Notes: generated by a model not told the origin, from the letters alone. 6,773 nucleotides of DNA from Chitinophagaceae bacterium (GCA_947481355.1 CANKGM010000113.1:1-6773); one strand, 5' to 3'. Counted from the stretch's first letter, positions 1 to 6,198 are shown. Made by a program: numbers and translations.

Positions 1-1282
1 TGAGAGAATGCATCAAGTAAAAGATCTTATCACAAAAGATAGCGAAGAAAAAATTGTTGTGTTGAGCGCGTTAAGTGGCACAACAAATGCATTGGTTGGT
101 ATTGGTGATGCAATGGCGTCTGGCAATAAGCCTAGGGCCAAGGAGTTGATAGATCAACTGTCTGAACATTATGATCGTTTTATCATCGCTTTATTGAATA
201 AGGAGGAAATGCGTGAAAAAGCTAAGAAAGTAATTCACGAGCATTTTGATTTTTTAAACATCATACTTAAGATATCATTCAATGATGCGCTCAATAAAGA
301 TATTCTTGCGCAAGGCGAACTTATGAGTACGAAATTATTTAGCTTGTATCTTGAAGAAATTGGGGTTAATCATGTTTTCCTTCCAGCATTAGATTTCATG
401 GCGATTGATTCAAATGATGAGCCTCAGGTGTTGTCTATAAGGGAGAAATTAGCTAAAACCTTAAATGCTCATCCCGGGGCAACACTTTTTATAACTCAGG
501 GGTATATTTGTAGAAATGCAAAAGGTGAGGTTGATAATTTAAAGCGTGGGGGAAGCGATTACTCAGCATCGTTAATCGCCGCAGCTGCCAACGCAAGTGT
601 ATGTGAGATTTGGACGGATATCGACGGGATGCATAATAATGATCCTCGTATAGTAAAATCAACACGTGCAATAGAGCGATTAAGTTTCGATGAAGCGGCA
701 GAGCTTGCTTATTTTGGTGCAAAAATTTTACACCCTGCATCTATTTGGCCTGCACAACAATTCAATATTCCAGTTAAATTATTAAATACAATGGAGCCTG
801 ATGCAAAAGGCACTCTAATTGTCAAGGAGGCTGACTCTATCGGGGTAAAAGCTGTTGCTGCCAAAGATGGTATCGTAATGGTTAAGATAAAGAGCAGTAG
901 AATGTTGCTCGCTTATGGTTTTTTGAGAAAGATTTTTGAAGTTTTTGAAAAATACAAAACATCGATTGATATGATTACGACATCAGAAGTGGCTGTTTCC
1001 GTAACCATAGACAGTGTTCTTCATCTTGATGAGATTTCAAAAGAGCTTGCTCCGCTTGGTGAGCTTGAAATCGTACGTGATCAAACTATTGTTTCTGTTG
1101 TAGGAAACAAGTTGACTCAGCAAGACGGCTTGCTTACTAAATTGTTTGATTCTTTAACCTCTGTCCATATCAATATGGTAAGTTATGGGGGTAGTGCCCA
1201 TAATGTATCCATTTTAGTTTCTACAGAGCAAAGGAATGAAACCCTTCAGTTACTTAACAAAGGAATTTTTGGACTAGATTAA
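1..1282 (+). CDS. lysC: Aspartate kinase, 5' end cut off by the window edge
   Basis: Phosphorylates L-aspartate with ATP to 4-aspartyl phosphate, the first step towards lysine/diaminopimelate, threonine, methionine and isoleucine, in the cytoplasm. The reading frame is open to the left edge (Glu-Arg precede the first visible Met at 8), and the usual N-terminal KFGGTS motif is missing, so roughly 15-20 residues lie outside; Met 8 is not the start. Counting from that Met, the kinase domain shows ALSGTTNAL (21-29), the AQGELMST block (101-108), TQGYI (163-167), RGGSDYSAS (180-188) and WTDIDGM followed by DPRIV (202-215). Two C-terminal ACT domains follow, at about 289-345 and 360-420, the usual site of feedback control by lysine or threonine. 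There is no homoserine dehydrogenase domain, so this is the monofunctional type. It converges on queA with a 14-bp gap. Family call is firm; which amino acid inhibits it cannot be read from the sequence. Confidence 0.96.
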   Translation, partial: ERMHQVKDLITKDSEEKIVVLSALSGTTNALVGIGDAMASGNKPRAKELIDQLSEHYDRFIIALLNKEEMREKAKKVIHEHFDFLNIILKISFNDALNKDILAQGELMSTKLFSLYLEEIGVNHVFLPALDFMAIDSNDEPQVLSIREKLAKTLNAHPGATLFITQGYICRNAKGEVDNLKRGGSDYSASLIAAAANASVCEIWTDIDGMHNNDPRIVKSTRAIERLSFDEAAELAYFGAKILHPASIWPAQQFNIPVKLLNTMEPDAKGTLIVKEADSIGVKAVAAKDGIVMVKIKSSRMLLAYGFLRKIFEVFEKYKTSIDMITTSEVAVSVTIDSVLHLDEISKELAPLGELEIVRDQTIVSVVGNKLTQQDGLLTKLFDSLTSVHINMVSYGGSAHNVSILVSTEQRNETLQLLNKGIFGLD

Positions 1283-1288
1283 ATCTAG
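1274..1288. repeat. 15-bp palindrome across the lysC stop codon
   Basis: CTAGATT-A-AATCTAG is a perfect inverted repeat with 7-bp arms around a single A. As RNA it could fold as a 6-bp stem with a UAA triloop, the loop being the lysC stop codon itself. It lies between the convergent lysC and queA genes and is symmetric, so it would appear in both transcripts. It is AT-rich and has no U-tract on either strand, so it is not a standard intrinsic terminator. The repeat is certain; a function is not. Confidence 0.4.
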
Positions 1289-1296
1289 GAATGAAA

Positions 1297-2346
1297 TCAA
1301 ATAATTAGCATGGCGTCGCCATAGCTGAAGAATCTGTATTTGTCTTTGATAGCCTTTTTATACGCTTCCATAGTCAACTCATATCCAGCAAATGCACAGG
1401 CCATTATTAACAAGCTTGTCTTTGGTAAATGAAAGTTTGTTATCAATGAATCACATATAGAAAATTCATGAGGAGGATGAATGAAAACGTTTGTCCATCC
1501 TTCAGAAGGTTTTAACATTTTGTCTGCGGTAAATGTGCTTTCCAATGCACGCATAGTTGTTGTTCCAACAGAGCAGATTCTATGTCCTTCAGATTTTGCT
1601 TTATTGACAATTCTACATGCATTTTCATCCACCTGGTAATACTCCGCTTCCATTTTGTGTTTGCTGAGGTCTTCTACTTCTATTGTTCGGAATGTACCTA
1701 ATCCAGTATGTAATGTTGTTTCAGCAAAACGGATACCTTGTATTTCAAGTCTTTTGATCAGCTCAATAGAAAAATGAAGTCCAGCTGTAGGCGCTGCAAC
1801 AGCACCTTCATGCTTTGCGAATACAGTTTGATAGCGTTCTTTGTCAAGTTCATCTGGCTTGCGCTTGATGTATTTTGGTAATGGAGTTTCTCCAAGTGCA
1901 TGAAGGATTAGTTTAAAATCTTCATCAGAACCTTCAAATAGAAAACGTATTGTTCTGCCACGAGATGTAGTATTATCAATTACTTCTGCAATTAACTCGT
2001 CAGCTTCACCAAAATAAAGTTTATTTCCTACACGAATCTTTCTTGCGGGATCAACAATGACATCCCAAAGTCTGTTCTGTTTGTTTAGTTCCCTTAGCAA
2101 GAAAACTTCAATTTTCGCTCCTGTTTTTTCTTTTCTACCGTACATTCTTGCAGGGAATACTTTTGTATTGTTCACTACAAACACATCCTTCTCTTCGAAA
2201 TAGTCTAAGACATCACGGAAGGTTTTATTCTCGATGAGTCCAGTATCTTTATGCACGACCATAAGTCTTGAGTCTTCTCTACGTTTTGTTGGAGTTTGTG
2301 CAATGAGATTGAGCGGGAAGTCAAATCTAAATTGGGATAATTTCAT
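1297..2346 (-). CDS. queA: S-adenosylmethionine:tRNA ribosyltransferase-isomerase (QueA)
   Basis: Transfers and isomerises the ribose of S-adenosylmethionine onto 7-aminomethyl-7-deazaguanine in the tRNA wobble position, giving epoxyqueuosine, in queuosine synthesis. The 349-residue product matches the family from end to end: LIAQTP (14-19), NNTKVFPAR (59-67), the YIKR block (159-162), RYQTVFA (171-177), GAVAAPTAGLHF (181-192), LHTGLGTFR (212-220), MEAEYY (232-237), GTTTMRALE (261-269), TNFHLPK (303-309) and the C-terminal YRFFSYGDAMLI. The frame stays open upstream to 2457, but I chose the Met at 2346 because MKLSQFRFDFPLNLIAQTP is where the family begins and the extra 37 residues look like leader sequence with no family similarity. 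No other queuosine gene is in the window. It is divergent from the HsdR-N-type gene and convergent with lysC. The start is fairly sure, the function very sure. Confidence 0.96.
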   Translation of the reverse strand: MKLSQFRFDFPLNLIAQTPTKRREDSRLMVVHKDTGLIENKTFRDVLDYFEEKDVFVVNNTKVFPARMYGRKEKTGAKIEVFLLRELNKQNRLWDVIVDPARKIRVGNKLYFGEADELIAEVIDNTTSRGRTIRFLFEGSDEDFKLILHALGETPLPKYIKRKPDELDKERYQTVFAKHEGAVAAPTAGLHFSIELIKRLEIQGIRFAETTLHTGLGTFRTIEVEDLSKHKMEAEYYQVDENACRIVNKAKSEGHRICSVGTTTMRALESTFTADKMLKPSEGWTNVFIHPPHEFSICDSLITNFHLPKTSLLIMACAFAGYELTMEAYKKAIKDKYRFFSYGDAMLII

Positions 2347-2406
2347 GTTTTCTATTTTGTTGCCTGAAAACAAATCCCGTTGCTCTATGAAAGAGTGTCC
2401 ACGTAC

Positions 2407-2439
2407 CAAATCTGATCTTACGGTACCAGATTTGTTTTT
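2407..2439. other. Hairpin in the queA leader, with T-run on the plus strand
   Basis: CAAATCTG (2407-2414) and CAGATTTG (2427-2434) are perfect 8-bp inverted arms around a 12-nt loop that includes most of a GGTACC palindrome (2423-2428). It sits about 60 nt upstream of the queA start and would be in the queA 5' leader if transcription begins near 2449. On the plus strand it is followed by five Ts (2435-2439), giving a weak intrinsic-terminator shape, but no plus-strand gene is seen upstream to terminate. On the minus strand, the direction of queA, no U-run follows. I could not match it to the preQ1 riboswitch class I pattern. Confidence 0.35.
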
Positions 2440-2454
2440 GGCATTTTGAAGGAG

Positions 2455-2462
2455 CAAAATTA
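2455..2462 (-). promoter_or_regulatory. Candidate Bacteroidota-type -7 element for queA
   Basis: On the minus strand, TAATTTTG at 2462-2455 fits the Bacteroidota sigma-ABfr consensus TAnnTTTG exactly. The -33 TTTG is not clear: the best nearby is TTTA with about 17 nt of spacing, one mismatch and rather close. Transcription would begin near 2449, giving a leader of about 100 nt that contains the 2407-2434 hairpin. An 8-bp degenerate match in AT-rich DNA can arise by chance. Confidence 0.33.
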
Positions 2463-2480
2463 ATGAAAAAATACCGTTTT

Positions 2481-2514
2481 AAAGGTAGTTCTGGATATTG
2501 TTATCCACCTTTTT
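2481..2514. other. Bulged hairpin with T-tract, containing a DnaA-box-like sequence
   Basis: AAAGGT (2481-2486) pairs with ACCTTT (2507-2512), and inside it GGATA (2493-2497) pairs with TATCC (2502-2506) around a TTGT loop, with a 6-nt bulge (AGTTCT) on the 5' side. On the plus strand the last pairs run into Ts up to 2514, giving a terminator-like outline. TTATCCACC (2501-2509) is one base from the DnaA box TTATCCACA. It lies just upstream of the candidate queA promoter and could instead be an operator. The base pairing is visible; the role is unknown. Confidence 0.3.
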
Positions 2515-2535
2515 AAGTGAATTTTCCTTTTTAAG
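2508..2535. repeat. Direct repeat CCTTTTTAAG, two copies 18 bp apart
   Basis: CCTTTTTAAG occurs at 2508-2517 and again, identical, at 2526-2535. The first copy overlaps the 3' arm of the bulged hairpin. The two lie in the T-rich middle of the divergent queA/HsdR-N-type intergenic region, where a regulator could bind, but low-complexity sequence makes chance duplication likely. Confidence 0.3.
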
Positions 2536-2621
2536 ACTTTTTTTAATTTGAGCAGGAGTTTGGATTTAGGTTGAACTCAGCCTTACTTGTGAAGTCTTTA
2601 ATTAGCTATTATCTTGCAGGT

Positions 2622-3065
2622 ATGATTACTATGCGTTTTTCGAAACCCAATTTTAAAACCCGGACTTTTGAGGGTAAGCCCCAGCTATTCGACCCCGTCC
2701 GAAATAAATGGGTGATCTTTCAATCTGAAGAGTGGGTTCGTCAAAATGTTATTAAGTGGTTGATGGAAGAAAAAGGTGTTCCTATTTCATTCATTTCGAT
2801 TGAAAAAACAATTCAAGTGGGCGAGCTTTCCAAGCGATTTGATATTTTAGTGTATGATCGTTCTCATCAACCTTGGATGATGATTGAATGCAAGGCACAA
2901 GAAATTCCACTTGATGAGTCTGTATTAATGCAAGTGCTTCGATATAATTTAGCCATTCCTGTGCCGTATGTTGTGATTACGAATGGCAATATTTGTTTTG
3001 CTGCAGAAAAATCGCAAGGAACTGAAAAATGGTTATCAGCACTGCCGGCATTCCCCCATATATAA
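2622..3065 (+). CDS. Standalone HsdR N-terminal-type PD-(D/E)XK nuclease-like protein
   Basis: The 147-residue protein resembles the N-terminal nuclease domain of type I restriction R subunits (HSDR_N_2 type) but has no helicase or any other domain. Counting from Met 2622, it shows EWVRQN (residues 37-42), KRFDILVYD (71-79) with Asp74, IECKA (88-92) giving the ExK pair Glu89/Lys91, and QVLRY (104-108), the QxxxY motif of RecB-like nucleases. All core catalytic positions therefore look intact. Similar single-domain proteins are common in Bacteroidota; from memory they often lie near holA, and their function is not established. I prefer Met 2622 (or Met 2631, since family members begin close to the RFSKPNF stretch) over the in-frame TTG at 2571. 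No hsdM, hsdS or helicase gene accompanies it, so it is not evidence of a restriction system. It ends 13 bp from the convergent glutamate dehydrogenase gene. Fold call is strong, role unknown. Confidence 0.85.
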   Translation: MITMRFSKPNFKTRTFEGKPQLFDPVRNKWVIFQSEEWVRQNVIKWLMEEKGVPISFISIEKTIQVGELSKRFDILVYDRSHQPWMMIECKAQEIPLDESVLMQVLRYNLAIPVPYVVITNGNICFAAEKSQGTEKWLSALPAFPHI

Positions 3066-3078
3066 GGAGTACTTCAGG

Positions 3079-4491
3079 TTAAGGAAATATTCCAAGCTCT
3101 TCATAGCTCGTTCCTACTTTATTGATAGCTACAACGAATGCTGCCGTCCTCATGTCTTTGATCTCTGGATTCGCCTTCCAACATTCTAATATTTCGTTGG
3201 TTGCTTTGATCATCGTGTCTTCTAAGCCACTTCTTACTAAATCAATTTCATCAGGTCCGTGAATCAACAAATTTCGTTGATTATCTGGGATTTTATTTCC
3301 AGTCATGGATTCGATTTGAGCAAGAATATTAGTGCTTTGGTTTTCCATAAACCTTTTTTCAAGCCGTCCATATCGCACATGGCTTAGGTTTTTCAACCAT
3401 TCAAAATACGATACAGTTACTCCACCAGCGTTAAGGTACATGTCTGGTATAATGAGTACGCCTTTTTGATTTAGGATTTCATCAGCCTCAGGAGTAAGGG
3501 GTCCGTTTGCGGCTTCTCCAATAATCTTGGCTTTAATTTTATTGGCGTTAGATGAATTAATTACATTCTCTAGTGCAGCAGGAATTAATATATCACATGA
3601 TGCTTCTATTGCATCTGTGTTTTTTTCAAAATTTTGCGCACCGGGAAAGTTTAGGATTGACCCCGTTTGTTTTCTATGGGCAACAACTGCTTCAACATCT
3701 AACCCTTTTTCATTGTAGATAGAACCTTCATATTCTGCAATTCCAACAATAATGGCTCCACCTTCTTGAAAAAATTTAGCCGTATGGTAACCCACATTTC
3801 CAAGTCCTTGCACTATTACTTTTTTATTCTCGATACCTTTGGGTAGTCCAATTTTTTGCATCACCTCTTCATTGTTGCATACTTCACGGATGCCGAAGAA
3901 AACACCAAGACCAGTTGCTTCTTTTCTTCCCTTTACACCGCCTTGGGTCACGGGTTTACCTGTAACACAGCCTAGTGCATCAACCTCACCTGGATGCATG
4001 GCCATATAGGTGTCTAGGATCCATGACATTTCTCTTTCTCCTGTTCCATAATCTGGAGCAGGAACGTCTTCGCCCGGACCAATAAATCGTTTTTTGATTA
4101 GTTCACTGGTGTATCGTCTGGTGATTCGTTCTAAATCGCGCTCGCTGTATTTTTTGGGATTGATGGATATGCCCCCTTTGGCACCACCAAATGGTACATT
4201 TACAATAGCGCACTTATATGTCATGAGTGCTGAGAGAGCCATGACCTCATCTAGATTAACCATCTCGCTGAATCGTATCCCGCCTTTGCAAGGCAGTTTA
4301 TGGTGAGAGTGTTGAACGCGGTATGCCTTGATTACTTCAATTTGGTCTCCAATCTTAACCGGAAAGTGTATTCTTAGAACGCTATTGCATTGTTTTATCT
4401 GTTCTAAAATGCCTTTATCAAATTTGGTATATTTCGCTGCTTTGTCAAATGATTCACAAACGGCATCAAAAAAACTGTATTCGGTATTCAT
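3079..4491 (-). CDS. gdh: Glu/Leu/Phe/Val-family dehydrogenase, probably NAD-linked glutamate dehydrogenase
   Basis: Catalyses reversible oxidative deamination of glutamate to 2-oxoglutarate and ammonia in the cytoplasm. The 470 residues show the N-terminal dimerisation domain with KGGIRF (69-74), PFGGAKGGI (100-108) and PAPDYGTGE (145-152). Lys69, Lys93 and Lys105 have the same spacing as the substrate-binding and catalytic lysines of clostridial GDH (Lys89, Lys113, Lys125), and Asp147 fits its catalytic Asp165. The Rossmann domain has GLGNVG (229-234), and an acidic residue (Glu253) near the end of the second strand suggests NAD rather than NADP; this is inference. GEAANGPLTPEAD (325-337) and PDMYLNAGGVTVSYFEW (349-365) are typical of the family. 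It starts 39 nt after the ccmD-like gene in the same direction, through a leader with no G in the mRNA sense. Leucine or valine dehydrogenase is unlikely, as those are nearer 360 residues. Confidence 0.93.
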   Translation of the reverse strand: MNTEYSFFDAVCESFDKAAKYTKFDKGILEQIKQCNSVLRIHFPVKIGDQIEVIKAYRVQHSHHKLPCKGGIRFSEMVNLDEVMALSALMTYKCAIVNVPFGGAKGGISINPKKYSERDLERITRRYTSELIKKRFIGPGEDVPAPDYGTGEREMSWILDTYMAMHPGEVDALGCVTGKPVTQGGVKGRKEATGLGVFFGIREVCNNEEVMQKIGLPKGIENKKVIVQGLGNVGYHTAKFFQEGGAIIVGIAEYEGSIYNEKGLDVEAVVAHRKQTGSILNFPGAQNFEKNTDAIEASCDILIPAALENVINSSNANKIKAKIIGEAANGPLTPEADEILNQKGVLIIPDMYLNAGGVTVSYFEWLKNLSHVRYGRLEKRFMENQSTNILAQIESMTGNKIPDNQRNLLIHGPDEIDLVRSGLEDTMIKATNEILECWKANPEIKDMRTAAFVVAINKVGTSYEELGIFP

Positions 4492-4530
4492 GGGAGGTGG
4501 TGTTGGGTTAGGTGTGTTGTTAATTAAGTA

Positions 4531-4755
4531 TTATTCTTGTTTAATCTCTTTTTCCAATCGAGAAACTTTTTTGTCAATCCGAATCACATAAGCGATTAAC
4601 CCAATTAAAATGGTTAATAGTACTGCTACGACGACAAATATTTTTCCATTGCTTCTCATTTCATCAGCCATGGTAGTAGCTTTTTGAGCTGTTTGTTGTG
4701 CTTTGGTTGTCAGTATTCCCATTGATAAAAGGAAGGAGAGGATTTTACTTTTCAT
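4531..4755 (-). CDS. CcmD-family small membrane protein
   Basis: A 74-residue protein with a likely signal peptide (residues 1-19, cleavage after TKA), a short exported stretch, the segment MADEMRSNGKIFVVVAV (29-45), one membrane helix (about 39-58) and a charged, coiled-coil-like tail IDKKVSRLEKEIKQE (60-74) facing the cytoplasm. Helix plus basic/acidic tail is the pattern of the Bacteroidota CcmD-like family. In System I cytochrome c maturation, CcmD helps release haem-loaded CcmE from the CcmABC complex; that role is transferred from better-studied bacteria. Its start codon lies inside the 3' end of ccmC, an 11-bp overlap (4745-4755) that implies translational coupling. The Met at 4755 is preferred because it begins a good signal peptide. 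Similarity is recalled and the protein is short, so the family call is good but not certain. Confidence 0.82.
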   Translation of the reverse strand: MKSKILSFLLSMGILTTKAQQTAQKATTMADEMRSNGKIFVVVAVLLTILIGLIAYVIRIDKKVSRLEKEIKQE

Positions 4756-5446
4756 TTGATAATATTTTTTTTTCTTGAATCAATTCAATTCTAATTTTTA
4801 ATGTAGTTATCCATGCACCTAGTAAAGTCCAGCCCAACACAGCAGGGTAGAATACCATTCTCATTCGAGCATCAATGTCATTGAAGTTTAATGCAGGATT
4901 TCCTTCTTGTCCCGGATGAAGGCTTGGTAAAAGTCTTGGAATTATCCAGATTGATGGAAACAGCATAGTATATGCGAAAACATTATAGACTGCGCTAACT
5001 CTAGCACGTTGATCCATGTCTTTTATAGAGTTTCTTAAAATAAAATAAGCGCCATAAATTAGCAAGGCCATTGCAGCCCCAATTAATTTGGGTTCTCTCA
5101 TGATGGATCCGAATGATGCGTAGGCGGGGTTATTGGGATCGGCCCAGGTAAAGCTAGCCCAAATTGCCCCAGTAGAATATCCGAGTAATCCCATATAAGT
5201 TCCTACAGCTGCATACGATTTAGCTTTTATGTCGTGGCGTAAATCGGATCTATTTAGGTACTTAATGCTATGAATGATGGATATGGTAAACAGTATCATC
5301 ATGGCAAACCACATGCACACATGGAAATATAGATTTCGAATTGTTTCACCTAGCTGTGATAAAGCAGGCACAGGCAAAAGAAGACCTCCTACAACGGCAT
5401 AACAGAGTAATATAATTGATGCAATTTTCCACCAGGCAATCCTCAT
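4745..5446 (-). CDS. ccmC: Haem-handling cytochrome c maturation protein, CcmC/CcsA family
   Basis: An integral membrane protein of 233 residues with six predicted helices (about 8-26, 40-62, 80-100, 121-138, 150-173, 198-216), matching the length and topology of CcmC. CcmC presents haem to the chaperone CcmE on the outer face of the inner membrane. Two candidate axial histidines are placed as expected: His42 in YFHVCMWF and His177 in PSLHPG. The region that normally carries WWxxD reads TGAIWASFTWADPNN (92-106) and continues to REPKLIGAA; a WW pair is absent, although Trp96 and Trp101 remain. The closing FYPAVLGWTLLGAW (199-212) fits the family. It lies 89 bp downstream of ccmB and overlaps the ccmD-like gene by 11 bp. 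Database names may be CcsA or CcmC, since both belong to the cytochrome c assembly family; size and ccmB/ccmD neighbours favour CcmC. Confidence 0.9.
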   Translation of the reverse strand: MRIAWWKIASIILLCYAVVGGLLLPVPALSQLGETIRNLYFHVCMWFAMMILFTISIIHSIKYLNRSDLRHDIKAKSYAAVGTYMGLLGYSTGAIWASFTWADPNNPAYASFGSIMREPKLIGAAMALLIYGAYFILRNSIKDMDQRARVSAVYNVFAYTMLFPSIWIIPRLLPSLHPGQEGNPALNFNDIDARMRMVFYPAVLGWTLLGAWITTLKIRIELIQEKKILSNEK

Positions 5447-5517
5447 AATTCGTTTGTTTTTAAAAATGTGTTGATGAAACTATTTTGGTGATCCTGAGTG
5501 AGTTCACAGTATGCTCA

Positions 5518-5525
5518 CAAAATTA
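5518..5525 (-). promoter_or_regulatory. Weak candidate -7 element between ccmB and ccmC
   Basis: On the minus strand TAATTTTG at 5525-5518 matches the Bacteroidota -7 consensus TAnnTTTG exactly and would start a transcript about 65 nt before ccmC. No TTTG is found at the -33 spacing. The 89-bp gap is the longest inside this gene block, so an internal promoter is plausible. Otherwise the gap holds only short imperfect inverted sequence (GTGAG/CTCAC) and nothing I can name. Confidence 0.22.
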
Positions 5526-5535
5526 GGCCCTTCTA

Positions 5536-6198
5536 TTAATCTTTCCATAAAAAGGGGTATAAAATAACAGCCAATAAAATAACAGATAGGTCTAATGCTA
5601 GTAATAGAAAAATGACTTGTAACGGCGCGCCATCTCTAAATATTTCCGAAAAGGCAGTTTTTGATAATCTAACCAATAACATTAATTGGGGAATGATGAT
5701 TGGGAATCCAAGAATTGCCATTAAGGAAGCTTGTTGCATTGCTTTAGAGGCGATAGCTGCCAACATCGTAAATACAAGGCTTAATCCTATTGAACCAAGA
5801 AGGCTAATTCCTACAAAAGCTAAGAATGAGGTTGTAGGGTCTCCTAAAAAGGCTGTATATAAAATTAAGTTGATGACATTCATGATACCCATCAATAAAA
5901 CATTATAGACAATTTTCGAAAGTATAAAAGCGGATGGTGTGGTAATAGAAAAATGATAGAGCATTCTACCTTTTGCTTCTTGTAAGAAACTTTTTGCAAC
6001 AGCATTTATACAGATAAAAAGTTGTGTAATCCAAAATAGGGCATTCCATGTTTCTGCCTCTGCATCTCCTAGTGTTAAGTAGAGTACGAAAATAGTTGAG
6101 GCAATGTATAGCATCATCCCATAAAGCGCATGCTTTTGTCTTAATTCAAGGAGAATTTCCTTTTTGAGTAATGCAGAGAATTGCTTGTATGGGTGCAA
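5536..6198 (-). CDS. ccmB: Haem exporter permease subunit CcmB
   Basis: Membrane subunit of the CcmABCD ABC-type complex that releases haem-loaded CcmE in cytochrome c maturation. From the proposed start the protein has 220 residues, the usual CcmB length, with an N-terminal amphipathic stretch (LLKKEILLELRQKHALYG, about 10-27) and six membrane helices (about 28-44, 51-67, 96-117, 124-150, 158-178, 195-217). The segment ASKAMQQASLMAILGFPIIIPQLM (150-173) is the characteristic CcmB region. The frame is open further up to an ATG at 6333, but that start would overlap tdk by 121 bp and add residues unlike CcmB; the first ATG after the tdk stop lies inside the first helix. A TTG at 6198, 14 nt after the tdk stop, fits best; a TTG at 6237 is also possible. 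CcmA is not in the window. Identity is strong; the start is uncertain. Confidence 0.88.
   Translation of the reverse strand: MHPYKQFSALLKKEILLELRQKHALYGMMLYIASTIFVLYLTLGDAEAETWNALFWITQLFICINAVAKSFLQEAKGRMLYHFSITTPSAFILSKIVYNVLLMGIMNVINLILYTAFLGDPTTSFLAFVGISLLGSIGLSLVFTMLAAIASKAMQQASLMAILGFPIIIPQLMLLVRLSKTAFSEIFRDGAPLQVIFLLLALDLSVILLAVILYPFLWKD

Larger units (their letters stand above)
2347..2621. other. Divergent intergenic region between queA and the HsdR-N-type gene
   Basis: This 275-bp stretch separates two genes read outwards. It holds, in order, the queA leader with an 8-bp hairpin, a candidate minus-strand -7 element, a bulged hairpin with a T-tract, and a T-rich tract with a repeated 10-mer. 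On the plus strand I find no exact TAnnTTTG for the HsdR-N-type gene; TTAATTTG at 2543-2550 is the nearest. A weak inverted pair GAGTT/AACTC lies at 2556-2560 and 2574-2578. I see no tRNA and no credible small gene here. Confidence 0.6.

Noticed and set aside
489..740. Minus-strand open frame of 83 codons inside lysC
   Set aside because: It lies wholly opposite conserved aspartate kinase motifs and its product has no domain-like features; it is a shadow of lysC.
2347..2457. N-terminal extension of QueA by 37 residues to the Met at 2457
   Set aside because: The extra residues do not resemble QueA, encode an inverted repeat, and the family begins at MKLSQF (2346); it is better read as untranslated leader.
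2501..2550. Replication origin (DnaA-box-like site next to a T-rich tract)
   Set aside because: Only one imperfect box is present, with no cluster and no dnaA or other replication-initiation gene nearby.
2571..2621. TTG start at 2571 for the HsdR-N-type protein
   Set aside because: The added 17 residues have no family likeness, and ATG codons at 2622 and 2631 lie right before the conserved region.
2622..3065. A type I restriction-modification or defence island
   Set aside because: Only a single HsdR-N-type domain is present, with no helicase, HsdM, HsdS or other defence gene, and the neighbours are housekeeping genes.
2983..3189. Plus-strand open frame of 68 codons overlapping the HsdR-N-type gene and the end of gdh
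   Set aside because: It is out of frame with one real gene and antisense to another, with no protein features of its own.
4328..4591. Plus-strand open frame of 87 codons spanning the gdh start and the end of the ccmD-like gene
   Set aside because: It is antisense to two well-supported genes; the Gly/Val-rich part is just the complement of the G-free leader.
5612..5908. Plus-strand open frame of 98 codons opposite ccmB
   Set aside because: It lies wholly opposite the conserved CcmB membrane region and shows no recognisable protein features.
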